From the NCBI GenBank assembly GCA_965216205.1, contig OZ244139.1, positions 5,456,001-5,520,000 of the forward strand: a stretch of 64,000 bases of DNA. Direction: 5' to 3'. The stretch's first letter is position 1. The number at the start of each line of letters is the position of its first letter. Positions 42,989-51,557 of this stretch are shown here, in pieces. The notes below the pieces were generated by a model. It did no database searches and was not told the DNA's origin. It worked only from the letters and a program-made list of their open reading frames with translations. Source of the stretch: CADEDH01 sp965216205. GTDB taxonomy: Bacteria; Actinomycetota; Acidimicrobiia; Acidimicrobiales; SZUA-35. The position numbers and the translations under genes are program-made.

Positions 42989-43951
42989 ATGGACGGGCTC
43001 GATCTCGGAATCGACGGGCTGACGCAGTACCGGGAGCTCGGCTCGGGCGGTTTCGCCACGGTCTACGCCGCCAACGAGGTGGCGCAGGGACGGCAGGTGG
43101 CGGTGAAGGTGCTCCGCGCGGTGGACGACGCGGCTCGTCGCCGGTTCGACCGCGAGCGTCGCACGATGGGTTTGACGACCGGTCATCCCAACATCGTGAC
43201 GCTGTTCCGATCGGGCTACACGGCCAACGGCAACCGACCATTCCTCGTCATGGAGTACCTGCCGGGCGGCTCGCTCCAGGACCGGATCGACCGCACCGGG
43301 CCGATGGACTGGCCGGCGGCGATCGGGCTGATCCTGCCGATCGCCGACGCCCTCGGCTTCAGTCACGGTCACGGCATCGTGCATCGGGATGTGAAGCCGG
43401 CCAACATCCTGTTGTCGGCGTCGGGCGTGCCGAAGCTGACCGACTTCGGCATCTCGGCCATCGCCGAGGGCACCGTCACCAACCAGGTGGCCTACTCGTT
43501 GTCGTACACACCGCCCGAGACCTTCGGCGCGCTCCCCGACGCCGCCAGCGGCGAGGTGGCCGATCCCCGGGACGGCCGTTCCGACCTCTACTCATTGGGC
43601 GCCACGCTGTACGCGCTCGGCACCGGGGCACCGCCGTTCCACCACCCTTCGCCGGCCGGGCAGATCAATCAGATCCTCGTGCAGCCGCCGCCGACCACCG
43701 GGCAGCCGGGGATCGACTGGTTCCTCGCCACGGCGATGGCCAAGGCACCGGCCGACCGGCACCCGACCGCTGCGAGCTTCGTCGCGGAACTGGAGGCGGC
43801 CGGCGGCTGGTTGACCCCGTCGTCGACATCGTCCCCGACGACTCCGGCCCCGAGGGCGCCGTACGCCCCGACCAACACTGCGCCCGGCTCTCGGCGCCAC
43901 CGCTCTCCCCCGCAGCGCCATCCGACTCCGGGCCGCCGTTCTCCCCTGTAG
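42989..43951 (+). CDS. Ser/Thr protein kinase domain, 5' part of a frameshifted kinase-sensor gene
   Basis: A 320-residue reading frame with a full kinase domain (residues 10-270): Gly loop GSGGFATVY, Lys40, HRD at 132-134 (IVHRDVKPANILL), DFG at 152-154 and SYTPPETFG. All catalytic residues are present. The frame then enters a Pro-rich linker and stops at 43951. The linker, membrane helix and sensor continue in another frame, starting at 43891. Comparison with a second copy of the local sequence (GGCTCGGCGCCACC at 44074) shows that GGCTCTCGGCGCCACC at 43886 has two extra bases (TC). Restoring them would give one protein of about 880 residues. The truncated kinase might still be made. Confidence 0.8.
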   Translation: MDGLDLGIDGLTQYRELGSGGFATVYAANEVAQGRQVAVKVLRAVDDAARRRFDRERRTMGLTTGHPNIVTLFRSGYTANGNRPFLVMEYLPGGSLQDRIDRTGPMDWPAAIGLILPIADALGFSHGHGIVHRDVKPANILLSASGVPKLTDFGISAIAEGTVTNQVAYSLSYTPPETFGALPDAASGEVADPRDGRSDLYSLGATLYALGTGAPPFHHPSPAGQINQILVQPPPTTGQPGIDWFLATAMAKAPADRHPTAASFVAELEAAGGWLTPSSTSSPTTPAPRAPYAPTNTAPGSRRHRSPPQRHPTPGRRSPL

Positions 43952-45633
43952 CGCCACCTGGCTCGGGGCCGCCGTTCTCCCCCGCAGCGCCATCCGACTC
44001 CGGGCCGCCGTTCTCCCCGGCGGCACCACCTGGCTCGGGGCCGCCGTTCTCTCCGCCAGCACCACCCGGCTCGGCGCCACCTCACTCCTCCCCAGGGCCA
44101 CCCGGCTCCGGACAGGCGGGGCGCAGCAGTCCGCCGAGCGGAGTCGGTGCCCCTGCCGGCGGTGCCCTCCCCCTGGCACCGGCTGCGCCACCCGCGCCCG
44201 ATCGGCGACTGAGCTTCCTGTCGGGGACGTCCGGCCTGTTCCTGGCCACGTTCGTCGGGATCGTGGTGGTGACGATCGGAGCGGTGCTGGCCCTGCGGAC
44301 CTGGGACGGTCTCGGCGGCACCGACGACGTCGCCGGCGACTCGGTGGAGAACGCCGGGGAGCCCGACGACGCGCCATCGTCCGGAAGCGGAACCACCACA
44401 CCCGACAACAGCGACGACGACCCCGGCGATGACGGCGGCGGCGGCGATGACGAGCCCGCTCCGACCGCTGGTGGTGAGGTGGGTGGCGACGGTGTGTTGA
44501 CCGTCGGTGGCCTGCTGCCCGAGACTGGCAATCTCGCGTTCCTCGGGCCGCCGATGCAGGCCGGTGTGGAGTTGGCGATCGCCGACATCAACGCCGGCGG
44601 TGGGGTGTTCGGCCGTGACGTGACCTGGCTTCCGGGCGACTCTGGCGACAATGGTGACGTGGCCAACGCCACCGTCGACCGTCTGCTCGAGGAGAACGTC
44701 GACGCGTTCATCGGGGCCGCATCGTCGGGTGTGTCGCTCACCGTGATCGACAGGATCACGGGCGCCGGCCTGATCCAGGTGTCACCCTCCAACACCTCGA
44801 CGGCCTTCACCAACTATGCCGACGATGGCCGGTACTTCCGCACCGCCCCGTCGGACGCGATCCAGGGCGTCGCCCTGGCCGAAACCGTGTTGGGCGATGG
44901 GGCGGTCACCGCTGCGTTCCTCGCCCTCGACGACAGCTATGGCGTGGACCTCCTCGACATCGCCACCGAACGCTTCGAGGCCAACGGCGGCGAGGTCGTG
45001 TTCGAGCAGGTCTACGATCCGAACGCCGCAAGCTTCGACGGTCTCGTCGAATCGGCGGTGGCGCCGGATCCCGATGCGATCGTGATCATCGGTTTCTTCG
45101 AGACCGCCCAGATACTCCAGGCGCTGATCGATCGCGGTGCCGGCCCGGGCGACAAGTTGATCTACGGCACCGACGGCAACATGGGCACCTACCTGGCGTC
45201 GGAGTTCGCCGATCCGTCGGTGCTGGCCGGGATGCGGGGCACCCTCCCCGGGGTCGACGTGCCCGGCACCCAGCCGGACTTCGCCGACCGGCTCGACGCG
45301 CTCGATCCCTCACTGGTCGACTACTCCTACTCGGCCGAGTCGTACGACGCGGTGGTGCTCGTGGCCCTTGGCGCCATCGCGGCGGGGGTCGACGACCCGG
45401 AGGCGATCGCCGCCGAGATCAACGACATCACCCGCGGCGGTGAGACGTGCACCACGTTCACCTCGTGTGCTGGTCTCCTGAACGACGGGGTGGACATCGA
45501 CTACGACGGTCTGTCCGGCCCGCTCGAGTTCAGCGATGTCGGCGATCCCGTGCGGGCATCGATCCTCGTGCTCGAGTTCGACGGGGCGGGCACGTTGTTC
45601 GTGGCCGAATCGGTGCTCGCCGACGGAGGCTGA
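43891..45633 (+). pseudogene. Linker, membrane helix and LivK-type sensor domain, 3' part of the frameshifted kinase gene
   Basis: This frame carries six 12-residue Pro-rich repeats of the type GPPFSPAAPPGS, a membrane helix (LFLATFVGIVVVTIGAVLAL), an acidic linker and a periplasmic-binding-protein domain of the Leu/Ile/Val type. Domain features are GGLLPETGNLAFLGPPMQAG, ADINAGGGVFGRDVTW, FIGAASSGVSLTVID and DDSYGVDLLDIATERFEANG. It has no start of its own with a good ribosome site, so it belongs with the kinase at 42989, giving a receptor kinase that would sense an amino-acid-like ligand outside. If the frameshift is real, the sensor is lost or made only by recoding. A separate ABC-transporter binding protein is less likely: no signal peptide and no transporter genes. 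Confidence 0.7.
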
Positions 45634-45715
45634 CCTTGGCCTCGCGTTGCGCTCGGGCGCGGTGCGGGCATCGCTGGATTCGAGCGAGGCGGGTGTGTAC
45701 CTTCGGCGGGTACCT

Positions 45716-46837
45716 GTGACCACCGATCGACCGTTCCGCTTCTACGACAACCGCCAGAAGTACCTGACGTTCGTCACCACCTGCGACGAGAAGTGGCGGG
45801 TGGCGGAGCGGGCCACCCGGGAGCTCGACGGCCTCCGACCCGAGCCACCGGCGCTCCGCCTCTTCGACGCGGGTGTCGGCGACGGCACGGTGCTCGCCCA
45901 TCTCCTCCGGGCCATGCATCAGAAGTACCCCACGATGCCGTTCTTCGTTGCGGGCAAGGAGATCAGTCTCGAAGACATCCGCCTCACGCTCGACAAGCTG
46001 CCCGACCGGCTCGTCGAGCACCCCCAGACCGTCGTGGCGTTGACCAACCTGCACTACAGCGAGTCACCGACGCTGTGGCCCAACACCGAGGAGAAGCAGG
46101 AGCGGTTGGTGTTCCACGTCGTCGAGCTCGACGGGACGGCGTCGAACCATTTCGGCGAGCAGCTCCGCGACCTCGACGGGTTCCTGGCCGAGCACTGGCA
46201 GGTGAGACCGAGCGAGAAGACCGGCAACCCGCTCTACGTCACGCCGACCGTGGTGGTGATCCTGCGGGCCGACCAGCGGTTCGCGCTCGACAGCGTCATC
46301 CCCCGCCGGGGCGACCAGCGGGCCGACTACGACCTGATCCTCGCGTCGCAGCCGTGGCGGTCACGAATGTCGGCCGACTTCAAGGTGCAGCGGATCCTCT
46401 CGCCGCTCAGCCGCAGCCTCCGGAGCCACGGGGCGTTGCTGGGGATCCAGTCGGCGGGCGACGATCCCGGGCTGGAGATCATCCGTGAGATCTGGCCGGA
46501 CGAGGAGCCGTTCCCGGTCGACCGTCACGAATTGATCAAGGCGCTCCGCGACGACCTCGGCGACGACGTCCGCAACTTCGATCTGATGGCGCTACCCGAG
46601 GCCGAGTCTCGGTTGCGTTACTCGATGCACACCCTTCCCACCGAGATCGGCAACGCGATCGGCACCTCCACCCTGTTCGCGGCGTGGAACGCCGCGATCT
46701 ACGTGGCCCAGATCGAAGACGAACGGGTGGAGGCGGCCGCGATCGACGGCTCGTACCTCGACGCCACCGCCAAGATCCTCCAGCGGCGCGAGGGACTGTG
46801 GTTCAACGACGAGACGTTCCTCGTCCGCCGCCACTGA
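45716..46837 (+). CDS. SAM-dependent methyltransferase-like protein
   Basis: A 373-residue cytoplasmic protein. The SAM-binding region is visible in ALRLFDAGVGDGTVLAHLLR (D-x-G-x-G-x-G), followed by FFVAGKEISLEDIRLTLDKL. The later part (ADYDLILASQPWRSRMSADF) resembles the acceptor-side strand of methyltransferases, and the end is a long alpha/beta region of unknown fold. The GTG at 45716 is chosen from the start of the conserved FRFYDNRQKYLTFVTTCDEK. It follows the sensor-kinase gene by 82 bp on the same strand. The target molecule is unknown. Confidence 0.68.
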   Translation: MTTDRPFRFYDNRQKYLTFVTTCDEKWRVAERATRELDGLRPEPPALRLFDAGVGDGTVLAHLLRAMHQKYPTMPFFVAGKEISLEDIRLTLDKLPDRLVEHPQTVVALTNLHYSESPTLWPNTEEKQERLVFHVVELDGTASNHFGEQLRDLDGFLAEHWQVRPSEKTGNPLYVTPTVVVILRADQRFALDSVIPRRGDQRADYDLILASQPWRSRMSADFKVQRILSPLSRSLRSHGALLGIQSAGDDPGLEIIREIWPDEEPFPVDRHELIKALRDDLGDDVRNFDLMALPEAESRLRYSMHTLPTEIGNAIGTSTLFAAWNAAIYVAQIEDERVEAAAIDGSYLDATAKILQRREGLWFNDETFLVRRH

Positions 46838-46874
46838 CGTCACTCGTCAGGTCTGCCCGTCACCGGGCGGCCCC

Positions 46875-47981
46875 TCACTCGGGAACCAGTGCGAGCGACT
46901 CGAACTCGTCGACGGCGGTGACGGAGCGGCGGAGCATGCGGAGCGCGGTCTGCTGATACGGCTCGGGCAGCTCGGCCCAGGCGGCGAACTGCGACACGGG
47001 GTAGATCAGGCACCACGCCATCGACAACCGCAGGGCATCGTGGAGGTCGTCGTGGTCGAAGTCGGCGCCGGTGGCGTTCAGCGATTCGTAGTAGCGGTCG
47101 ATGATGGCCTGACCGTGTTCGGCCCGGACCTCGGGCTCGACGGATTGGCTGAGGAAGTAGCCGAGGTCGTAGGTGGGTTGCCCGGTGCCGACGAGCTGGA
47201 AGTCGATGACCGCCATCTCGCCGGTGGTGTCGTCGACGAGGAGGTTGTCGGCCCGCCAGTCGGCGTGGACCAATGTGGTGCCGGTGAACCGCTCCATGAA
47301 CCAGGGCACGAGGTCGGCGAAGCGGTCACCGAACGCCACCACCCCGGGCGAGAGCAGGTCGGCCGCCGCCTTCTTGCAGGTGGACCAGCCGCCGGCGAAG
47401 ATCTGCGGGAGCGCGGCCCGGTAGATCGGGTTGTCGAACGGGAGGAAGGTGGTCTCCAGGTCCGACAGGTCCTTGCCGGCGAACGCGCCGTGCAGTTTGG
47501 CCATGGTCTCGGCGGCCAACACCGCATCGGGGGCCGCCACCCCCACCGCCTGGTCGAGGGCGCGGAGCCCCGACAGGTCCTCCATGACCAGCACGAACTC
47601 CTGGGAGTCCGCCGCCATGATCGCGGCGTGGGCCACCGGCGACCGGAACCCCGCAGACGGCGCCACCTCCCGGTAGAACCGGAGCTCCCTCGGGTAGAAG
47701 TGGAGCGTCTCACCGATCCCCCGCTGCACCGCCATGTCGGTGATCATCTTCACGATCACCGTGGCCGGCGCGTCTGGCGGGTCGCCGTCGTAGGTGAGCG
47801 TCGCCCGATGGAGCACGCTGAGGAAGCCGAGCCCCTCGGCGAACGGCGCCAGCTCGACCGACGCGACCGCGTGGTCGGCCCCGATCGCTCCGCTCGTCCG
47901 CAGCACCTTCGTCAACCAGCCGGCATCCACCTCGTCGATCGATGCCGGCAGCCCGACCTCCTCACCTGCGACTCTGCTCAC
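46875..47981 (-). CDS. Phosphotransferase family protein (APH/ecdysteroid-kinase-like)
   Basis: A 368-residue small-molecule kinase with the aminoglycoside phosphotransferase fold. The ATP-side residues are in ATVIVKMITD and the hinge in FVLVMEDLSGLRALDQ. The catalytic loop TTLVHADWRADNLLVDDTTG contains the HxDxxxxN signature, and the metal-binding Asp is in MAVIDFQLVGTGQPTYDLGY. In actinobacteria this subgroup often sits near fatty-acid or steroid genes. The start is GTG at 47981 with GGGGAG upstream. The gene is convergent with the methyltransferase-like gene (37 bp). Confidence 0.85.
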   Translation of the reverse strand: MSRVAGEEVGLPASIDEVDAGWLTKVLRTSGAIGADHAVASVELAPFAEGLGFLSVLHRATLTYDGDPPDAPATVIVKMITDMAVQRGIGETLHFYPRELRFYREVAPSAGFRSPVAHAAIMAADSQEFVLVMEDLSGLRALDQAVGVAAPDAVLAAETMAKLHGAFAGKDLSDLETTFLPFDNPIYRAALPQIFAGGWSTCKKAAADLLSPGVVAFGDRFADLVPWFMERFTGTTLVHADWRADNLLVDDTTGEMAVIDFQLVGTGQPTYDLGYFLSQSVEPEVRAEHGQAIIDRYYESLNATGADFDHDDLHDALRLSMAWCLIYPVSQFAAWAELPEPYQQTALRMLRRSVTAVDEFESLALVPE

Positions 47982-48150
47982 GACCTGGCTCCCCTTCTCG
48001 CCCGTCCGGCTCCCGGGCTCGGGGCCGGTTGCGCGACGCTAGCGCTCCGGTGCGAGGCCCGCCATCGCTTCCGTCGTGGTGACCACGATCCGGCAGCGGG
48101 GCGGGCGCGGGGCCGCAGATGGCGGTTCGGAGCCGGCTCCGCGGATCGGG

Positions 48151-48558
48151 TCAGGTCGCCGCGGCGCCGAGCTCGGCGAGGCTGCTGGTCCAGCCGGCCG
48201 TGATGATCGGCGGCATGTCGCCGTCGAGCCCGTCGTGGACGACGGTCACCGTCGATTCGCCGTCGGCGCTGGCGATGTCGACCGCGATCGTCTGACCCTC
48301 GGCGAACGTGAACCGGAGGCGGTTGGGGGCATCGACCTCGAGGAACTCGCCGTGGACCACGAACGGTCCGGTGTCGAACTCCATGCTGACGTGGAGGCTC
48401 CCGCCGACCTGCACGTCCCACTGGTGGATGGTCCAGTGCTGGTCGGGGGCGCACCCGTACCAGCGGGCGAGCACGTCGGGGTCGGTCCACGCCTTCCAGA
48501 TCTGCTCCGGTGAGGCCCGGTAGGTGCGGGTCAGGGTGACGGAATCCGATTGGGTCAT
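48151..48558 (-). CDS. SRPBCC/AHSA1 family protein
   Basis: A 135-residue protein with the AHSA1 pattern: LTRTYRASPEQIWKAWTDPD, LARWYGC, HGEFLEVDAPNRLRFTF, and ending in a helix (WTSSLAELGAAA). The fold binds hydrophobic ligands in a deep pocket. It overlaps the ArsR gene (ATGA), a pairing seen widely in bacteria, and sits third in the operon with the TfoX-like protein. A ligand or substrate is not known. A role as a partner of the ArsR repressor, or as an effector responding to a small molecule, is inferred from position. Confidence 0.85.
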   Translation of the reverse strand: MTQSDSVTLTRTYRASPEQIWKAWTDPDVLARWYGCAPDQHWTIHQWDVQVGGSLHVSMEFDTGPFVVHGEFLEVDAPNRLRFTFAEGQTIAVDIASADGESTVTVVHDGLDGDMPPIITAGWTSSLAELGAAAT

Positions 48559-48908
48559 TGCTCGTCCTCCATGTCCATCTCGTCGAGCACCGCGCCGAGG
48601 CGGTCGAGGTTGCCCGACCAGGCGGCGCGGATGTGGTCGGTCCAGTGGGTGACACCGTCGAGCCGCTCGGGCACGAGGGCGATCGTGTGGACCCGGCCGT
48701 CGAGTCGACGCTCGATCAGGCCGGTGCCTTCGAGGGCCACGATGTGCCGGTTGAGGGCTTGCTTGGAGAAGTCGAACCGGCGGCCGAGCTCGGGGGTGGT
48801 GGCGGGCCCCGTGGTCAGGTGGGCCACGATCGCCCGGCGAGGCCCGCTGGCCAACGCGGCGAAGAGGGCATCGAGCTCGGCGTCAGCCGTGGCCGCTGCG
48901 GAGACCAT
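48555..48908 (-). CDS. ArsR family transcriptional regulator
   Basis: A 117-residue winged-helix repressor of the SdpR-like subgroup. The core ALASGPRRAIVAHLTTGPAT, TPELGRRFDFSKQALNRHIV (recognition helix) and GTGLIERRLDGRVHTIAL (wing) are plain. It has no metal-binding Cys pairs, so it does not look like a metal sensor. It lies between the TfoX-like and AHSA1 genes in one operon whose promoter carries a perfect palindrome of the type these repressors bind, so autoregulation is likely. Confidence 0.88.
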   Translation of the reverse strand: MVSAAATADAELDALFAALASGPRRAIVAHLTTGPATTPELGRRFDFSKQALNRHIVALEGTGLIERRLDGRVHTIALVPERLDGVTHWTDHIRAAWSGNLDRLGAVLDEMDMEDEQ

Positions 48909-48912
48909 CGGC

Positions 48913-49425
48913 TCAGACCGCCCTCTGCTTGGCAGTTGAGCGCTTCTTGGCGGCTGGTTTGTTCTTGGCGGCTGCCGGCTTCTTCGTGGCGGGCTTCTTG
49001 TTGGCGGCTGCCGGCTTCTTCGTGGCGGGCTTCTTGTTGGCGGCTGCCGCTTTCTTCGTGGCGGACTTCTTGCGGGTCGTGGCTTTCGGCTTCAGCGTGC
49101 CGATCCACTCGTGGCTCTCGTTGAACCACGGCTCGAGCTCGTCGGTTCGCTCGAGCAAGTCGGCCGGCACCCGCACATAGCCCCGCATCGTCCTGCCGTA
49201 CTGCTCGACCGGGCCGGAGTCGTAGGCGGCGACAAAGGCGTCGTACCGGTCGTCGGCCATGCGAAGCGCCATCGTGCCGTCGATGTCGAGGAAGCTGAAC
49301 ATGTGGCCATTGCGGGAGGTGTAGGGGTTCTTGGCCCCCTTGCGCGCGACGTCCGGGTTGCGGGCCACCAGCGCTTCGTAGTGCGCCAGTGCCTCGTCTG
49401 GTCCCTGATATGCAGCCTTGGCCAT
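48913..49425 (-). CDS. TfoX-like N-terminal domain protein with Lys/Ala/Pro-rich repeat tail
   Basis: A 170-residue protein. Residues 1-110 fit a TfoX-N/YjbR-like fold: HMFSFLDIDGTMALRMADDR and YGRTMRGYVRVPADLLERTD. From residue 113 the chain becomes a basic tail of near-identical 12-residue repeats (TKKPAAANKKPA type, three units), like histone H1 or HupB tails, which would bind DNA or RNA. In annotated relatives the fold occurs next to ArsR/AHSA1 pairs, as here. The ATG is 8 nt behind a TACGCT -10 box. The tail's role is unknown. Confidence 0.75.
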   Translation of the reverse strand: MAKAAYQGPDEALAHYEALVARNPDVARKGAKNPYTSRNGHMFSFLDIDGTMALRMADDRYDAFVAAYDSGPVEQYGRTMRGYVRVPADLLERTDELEPWFNESHEWIGTLKPKATTRKKSATKKAAAANKKPATKKPAAANKKPATKKPAAAKNKPAAKKRSTAKQRAV

Positions 49426-49433
49426 GGGTTGCG

Positions 49434-49480
49434 AGCGTAGGCCGCGCTGATCCGATCGTCAACCATATAGTTGACGATCG
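49434..49480 (-). promoter_or_regulatory. Promoter and palindromic operator of the ArsR/AHSA1/TfoX-like operon
   Basis: On the minus strand TTGACG (49457-49462) and TACGCT (49434-49439) are a -35/-10 pair with a 17-bp spacer, and the ATG follows 8 nt after the -10. A perfect inverted repeat with 11-bp arms (CGATCGTCAAC and GTTGACGATCG, 49453-49463 and 49470-49480, spacer CATATA) covers the -35 box. The core TCAACCATATAGTTGA resembles operators of ArsR-type repressors found with AHSA1 genes. Binding would block RNA polymerase. Confidence 0.8.
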
Positions 49481-49504
49481 GGGTTGGATCTGTGGCGCAG
49501 GCGC

Positions 49505-50716
49505 CTAGCCCTCCTCGCCGTCTTCGCCCCAGCCTTCCCACAGGGTCTTGATGTTGTTCCAGTCCTCCTCCTCGGGCGACGAGGTTCCCGACTGGTAGTG
49601 CGCTCCCGGGAAGTCGTGAGCAGGGGCGGTGAACGCGCCGCGTTCGATGAGACGCTGGATGTTGGCCCGGTAGACCTCGTCGACCTCGGCGTGGGGTAGC
49701 GGATCCTGCTCGAGCCACAGGTTCTTCGGGTGGATCGGCTGCTCGTACATCTTGCGGAACAGCTCGGTGCGGAGATCCTTGGTCCAGTTGCTGTTGAGGT
49801 TCATCACCCGGAACTGGCGGAGCGCTTCGATGTCGATGATCGCCGCCACCATCGTGTTGTACCCCGATGCCGAGTACGACATGACGTTGCCCTGGTAGTC
49901 GACGATGTGGGCATTGCCGCCGGCGATGTCGATCGGGTGCTTCATCCTCGGGTGCAGGTAGACGGGGCCGACGTTGGGGCACAGCATGTACACGCTGTTG
50001 AACTGGGCGTGCCCCCGGTTCTGGATCATCCACCCGCCGCCGCCGGGATAGGAGTTGCCGGTCATCGGCATCGCCTCGCTCGGTCGGTACACGACCTCGG
50101 CGCCGTTGAGGGTCAGGGCCCGAACGGCCTCCGGGTACTCGCCGTCGCTGCAGCAGATCGTGCCGATGTTGCCGATGTCGTCGGTCTCGAGCACCGGGTA
50201 GAAGGCCTCGATCCCGTCGCCGAACACCTCCACCCAGCGGTCGTAGATGTCGTGCGGGGTGCAGGAGCGCTCCCGGCACCACAGGTGGTTCTTGGCCGCC
50301 TTGTGCACCACCTCGCCCGACGGGGCGATGACGAACAGCGTGTTGAAGTAGCGGTCGTCCATGACCTCGGGCCAGCGGGCCTTGCACTGGACCACGAGGT
50401 AGGTGTCGTAGAGCCTGGCCAGGCGGCCGAGGAACTCGGTCTCTTCGCCGGGGATGTCGATGAAGAGCTCGCGGGCGGCACGGGTGTGCTCGAGGTCGAA
50501 CGCCTCGTCGGTGAAGCCCGTCATCGCCCCCTCGGCCAGGGCGATCAGCTTCACCGGCATGTTGATGTTCACCATCGACACGGCGGCGTGGATGTTGTCT
50601 TCGATGATCTCCAGGTTCTGCTTGATGTGCTTGCGCGCCGCCACGCCGTAGGCGACCGTCGAGAGCCCGATGGCCATGTACGGTGCGACCGGTTTCCGCT
50701 GCGTGTCTTCGGTCAT
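49505..50716 (-). CDS. Nitrilase superfamily amidohydrolase
   Basis: A 403-residue C-N hydrolase. The triad is visible: Glu in LIALAEGAMTG, Lys in VVHKAAKNHLWCRE and the nucleophile Cys in GTICCSDGEYPEAVRALT. The chain is about 100 residues longer than usual nitrilase-fold enzymes, with a long C-terminal extension after DIEALRQFRVMNLNSN. Related long members are formamidase- or carbamoyl-linked amidases, but the extension makes the reaction uncertain. The ATG is preceded by GGAGATCGAC. Divergent from the tyrosinase operon with 226 bp between. Confidence 0.83.
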   Translation of the reverse strand: MTEDTQRKPVAPYMAIGLSTVAYGVAARKHIKQNLEIIEDNIHAAVSMVNINMPVKLIALAEGAMTGFTDEAFDLEHTRAARELFIDIPGEETEFLGRLARLYDTYLVVQCKARWPEVMDDRYFNTLFVIAPSGEVVHKAAKNHLWCRERSCTPHDIYDRWVEVFGDGIEAFYPVLETDDIGNIGTICCSDGEYPEAVRALTLNGAEVVYRPSEAMPMTGNSYPGGGGWMIQNRGHAQFNSVYMLCPNVGPVYLHPRMKHPIDIAGGNAHIVDYQGNVMSYSASGYNTMVAAIIDIEALRQFRVMNLNSNWTKDLRTELFRKMYEQPIHPKNLWLEQDPLPHAEVDEVYRANIQRLIERGAFTAPAHDFPGAHYQSGTSSPEEEDWNNIKTLWEGWGEDGEEG

Positions 50717-50849
50717 GTCGATCTCCGTCTCGAACCCGTGCAGGGATGCTGGCTGGAGCGAACGCTAGCGGCCACCATCGGCCCGGTCGCCAGCAACGAG
50801 CCGGTGGGCGAGCGCCGAGCACCCAACGTCGGGGTCGATGCCCGTGCCA

Positions 50850-50877
50850 GTGCCGAGTGCCGAGTGCCGAGTGCCGA
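50850..50877. repeat. Heptanucleotide tandem repeat, GTGCCGA x 4
   Basis: Four perfect copies of GTGCCGA lie in the divergent gap between the nitrilase gene and the Cys/His-rich protein gene, about 65 bp before the latter's start. Confidence 0.9.
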
Positions 50878-50942
50878 ATTGTCGGCAGCGGGGTCGCCGG
50901 CCGTCGACCATGCTGGAGTCACACGATCGGGAGGGACCGAGA

Positions 50943-51557
50943 ATGGACCATGGCAACGTGTGCCCCAACCCGTGGTGCACCTGCGACCCGTGCCGCTGCC
51001 CGCAGCCCTGCACCTGTGGGCTGCGAGCGACCGCGCACGGCGAGGAGACCAGGTGGGACGCGAACACGTCCACCCTGCACCACGTCGTCACCACCAGCTA
51101 CCGGCGCAGACCCAGTGCGGACCGAGTTGGGGCCGAGCAGGCCGAGGCCGAACGAGCCGGGGCGGGGGCCGATCCCCACCGCCATGCAGCGGCGGGGCCG
51201 GGGCTGTCGATGGTGGCCTCCGACGACGTGGCCGCAGCGCTCGCGAGCGATGACGCTGAGGCGCTGGCGGCCTACACCCGTCAGATCGTGGCGAGCGAAC
51301 AGGCTGGGCAGGGCCACGAGGGACACACGTCGATCCGGCGGGCGACCCACCTCGGGCACGACATCGAGATCCACACGAGCTACCGGGTGATGGTCGACGG
51401 TCGGGAACTCGTCGGTCACGTCGGGGTCGACGACGACGGGATCACCCACTATCACGGCCTGCCCAACCACCAGGAGGCGTCGGCCGTGGACCTGGTCGAG
51501 CGGATCGTCGAGCAGTTCCCGACCGACTTCCCCCCTCGCGACGGAGGTGAGCACTGA
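50943..51557 (+). CDS. Cys/His-rich protein coupled to tyrosinase, candidate copper chaperone (MelC1-like)
   Basis: A 204-residue protein whose first 26 residues hold seven cysteines (7, 12, 14, 17, 19, 23, 25), a CxCxxCxC-type cluster suited to copper or zinc. The rest is rich in His (HRH, GHEGH, HLGHDIEIH, HYH). The C-terminal part, YRVMVDGRELVGHVGVDDDG and HYHGLPNHQEAS, resembles the MelC1 copper-caddie pattern (VDG, then ADG-HY-P and a final helix), though with low identity. Its stop overlaps the tyrosinase start (TGATG), as in melC1-melC2 operons. A GGGAGG site supports the ATG at 50943. No signal peptide is seen, so it is cytoplasmic. Confidence 0.65.
   Translation: MDHGNVCPNPWCTCDPCRCPQPCTCGLRATAHGEETRWDANTSTLHHVVTTSYRRRPSADRVGAEQAEAERAGAGADPHRHAAAGPGLSMVASDDVAAALASDDAEALAAYTRQIVASEQAGQGHEGHTSIRRATHLGHDIEIHTSYRVMVDGRELVGHVGVDDDGITHYHGLPNHQEASAVDLVERIVEQFPTDFPPRDGGEH

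Noticed and set aside
43592..44401. Arg-rich minus-strand frame over the Pro-rich repeats
   Set aside because: It is the antisense of the repeat linker and has no start or domain of its own.
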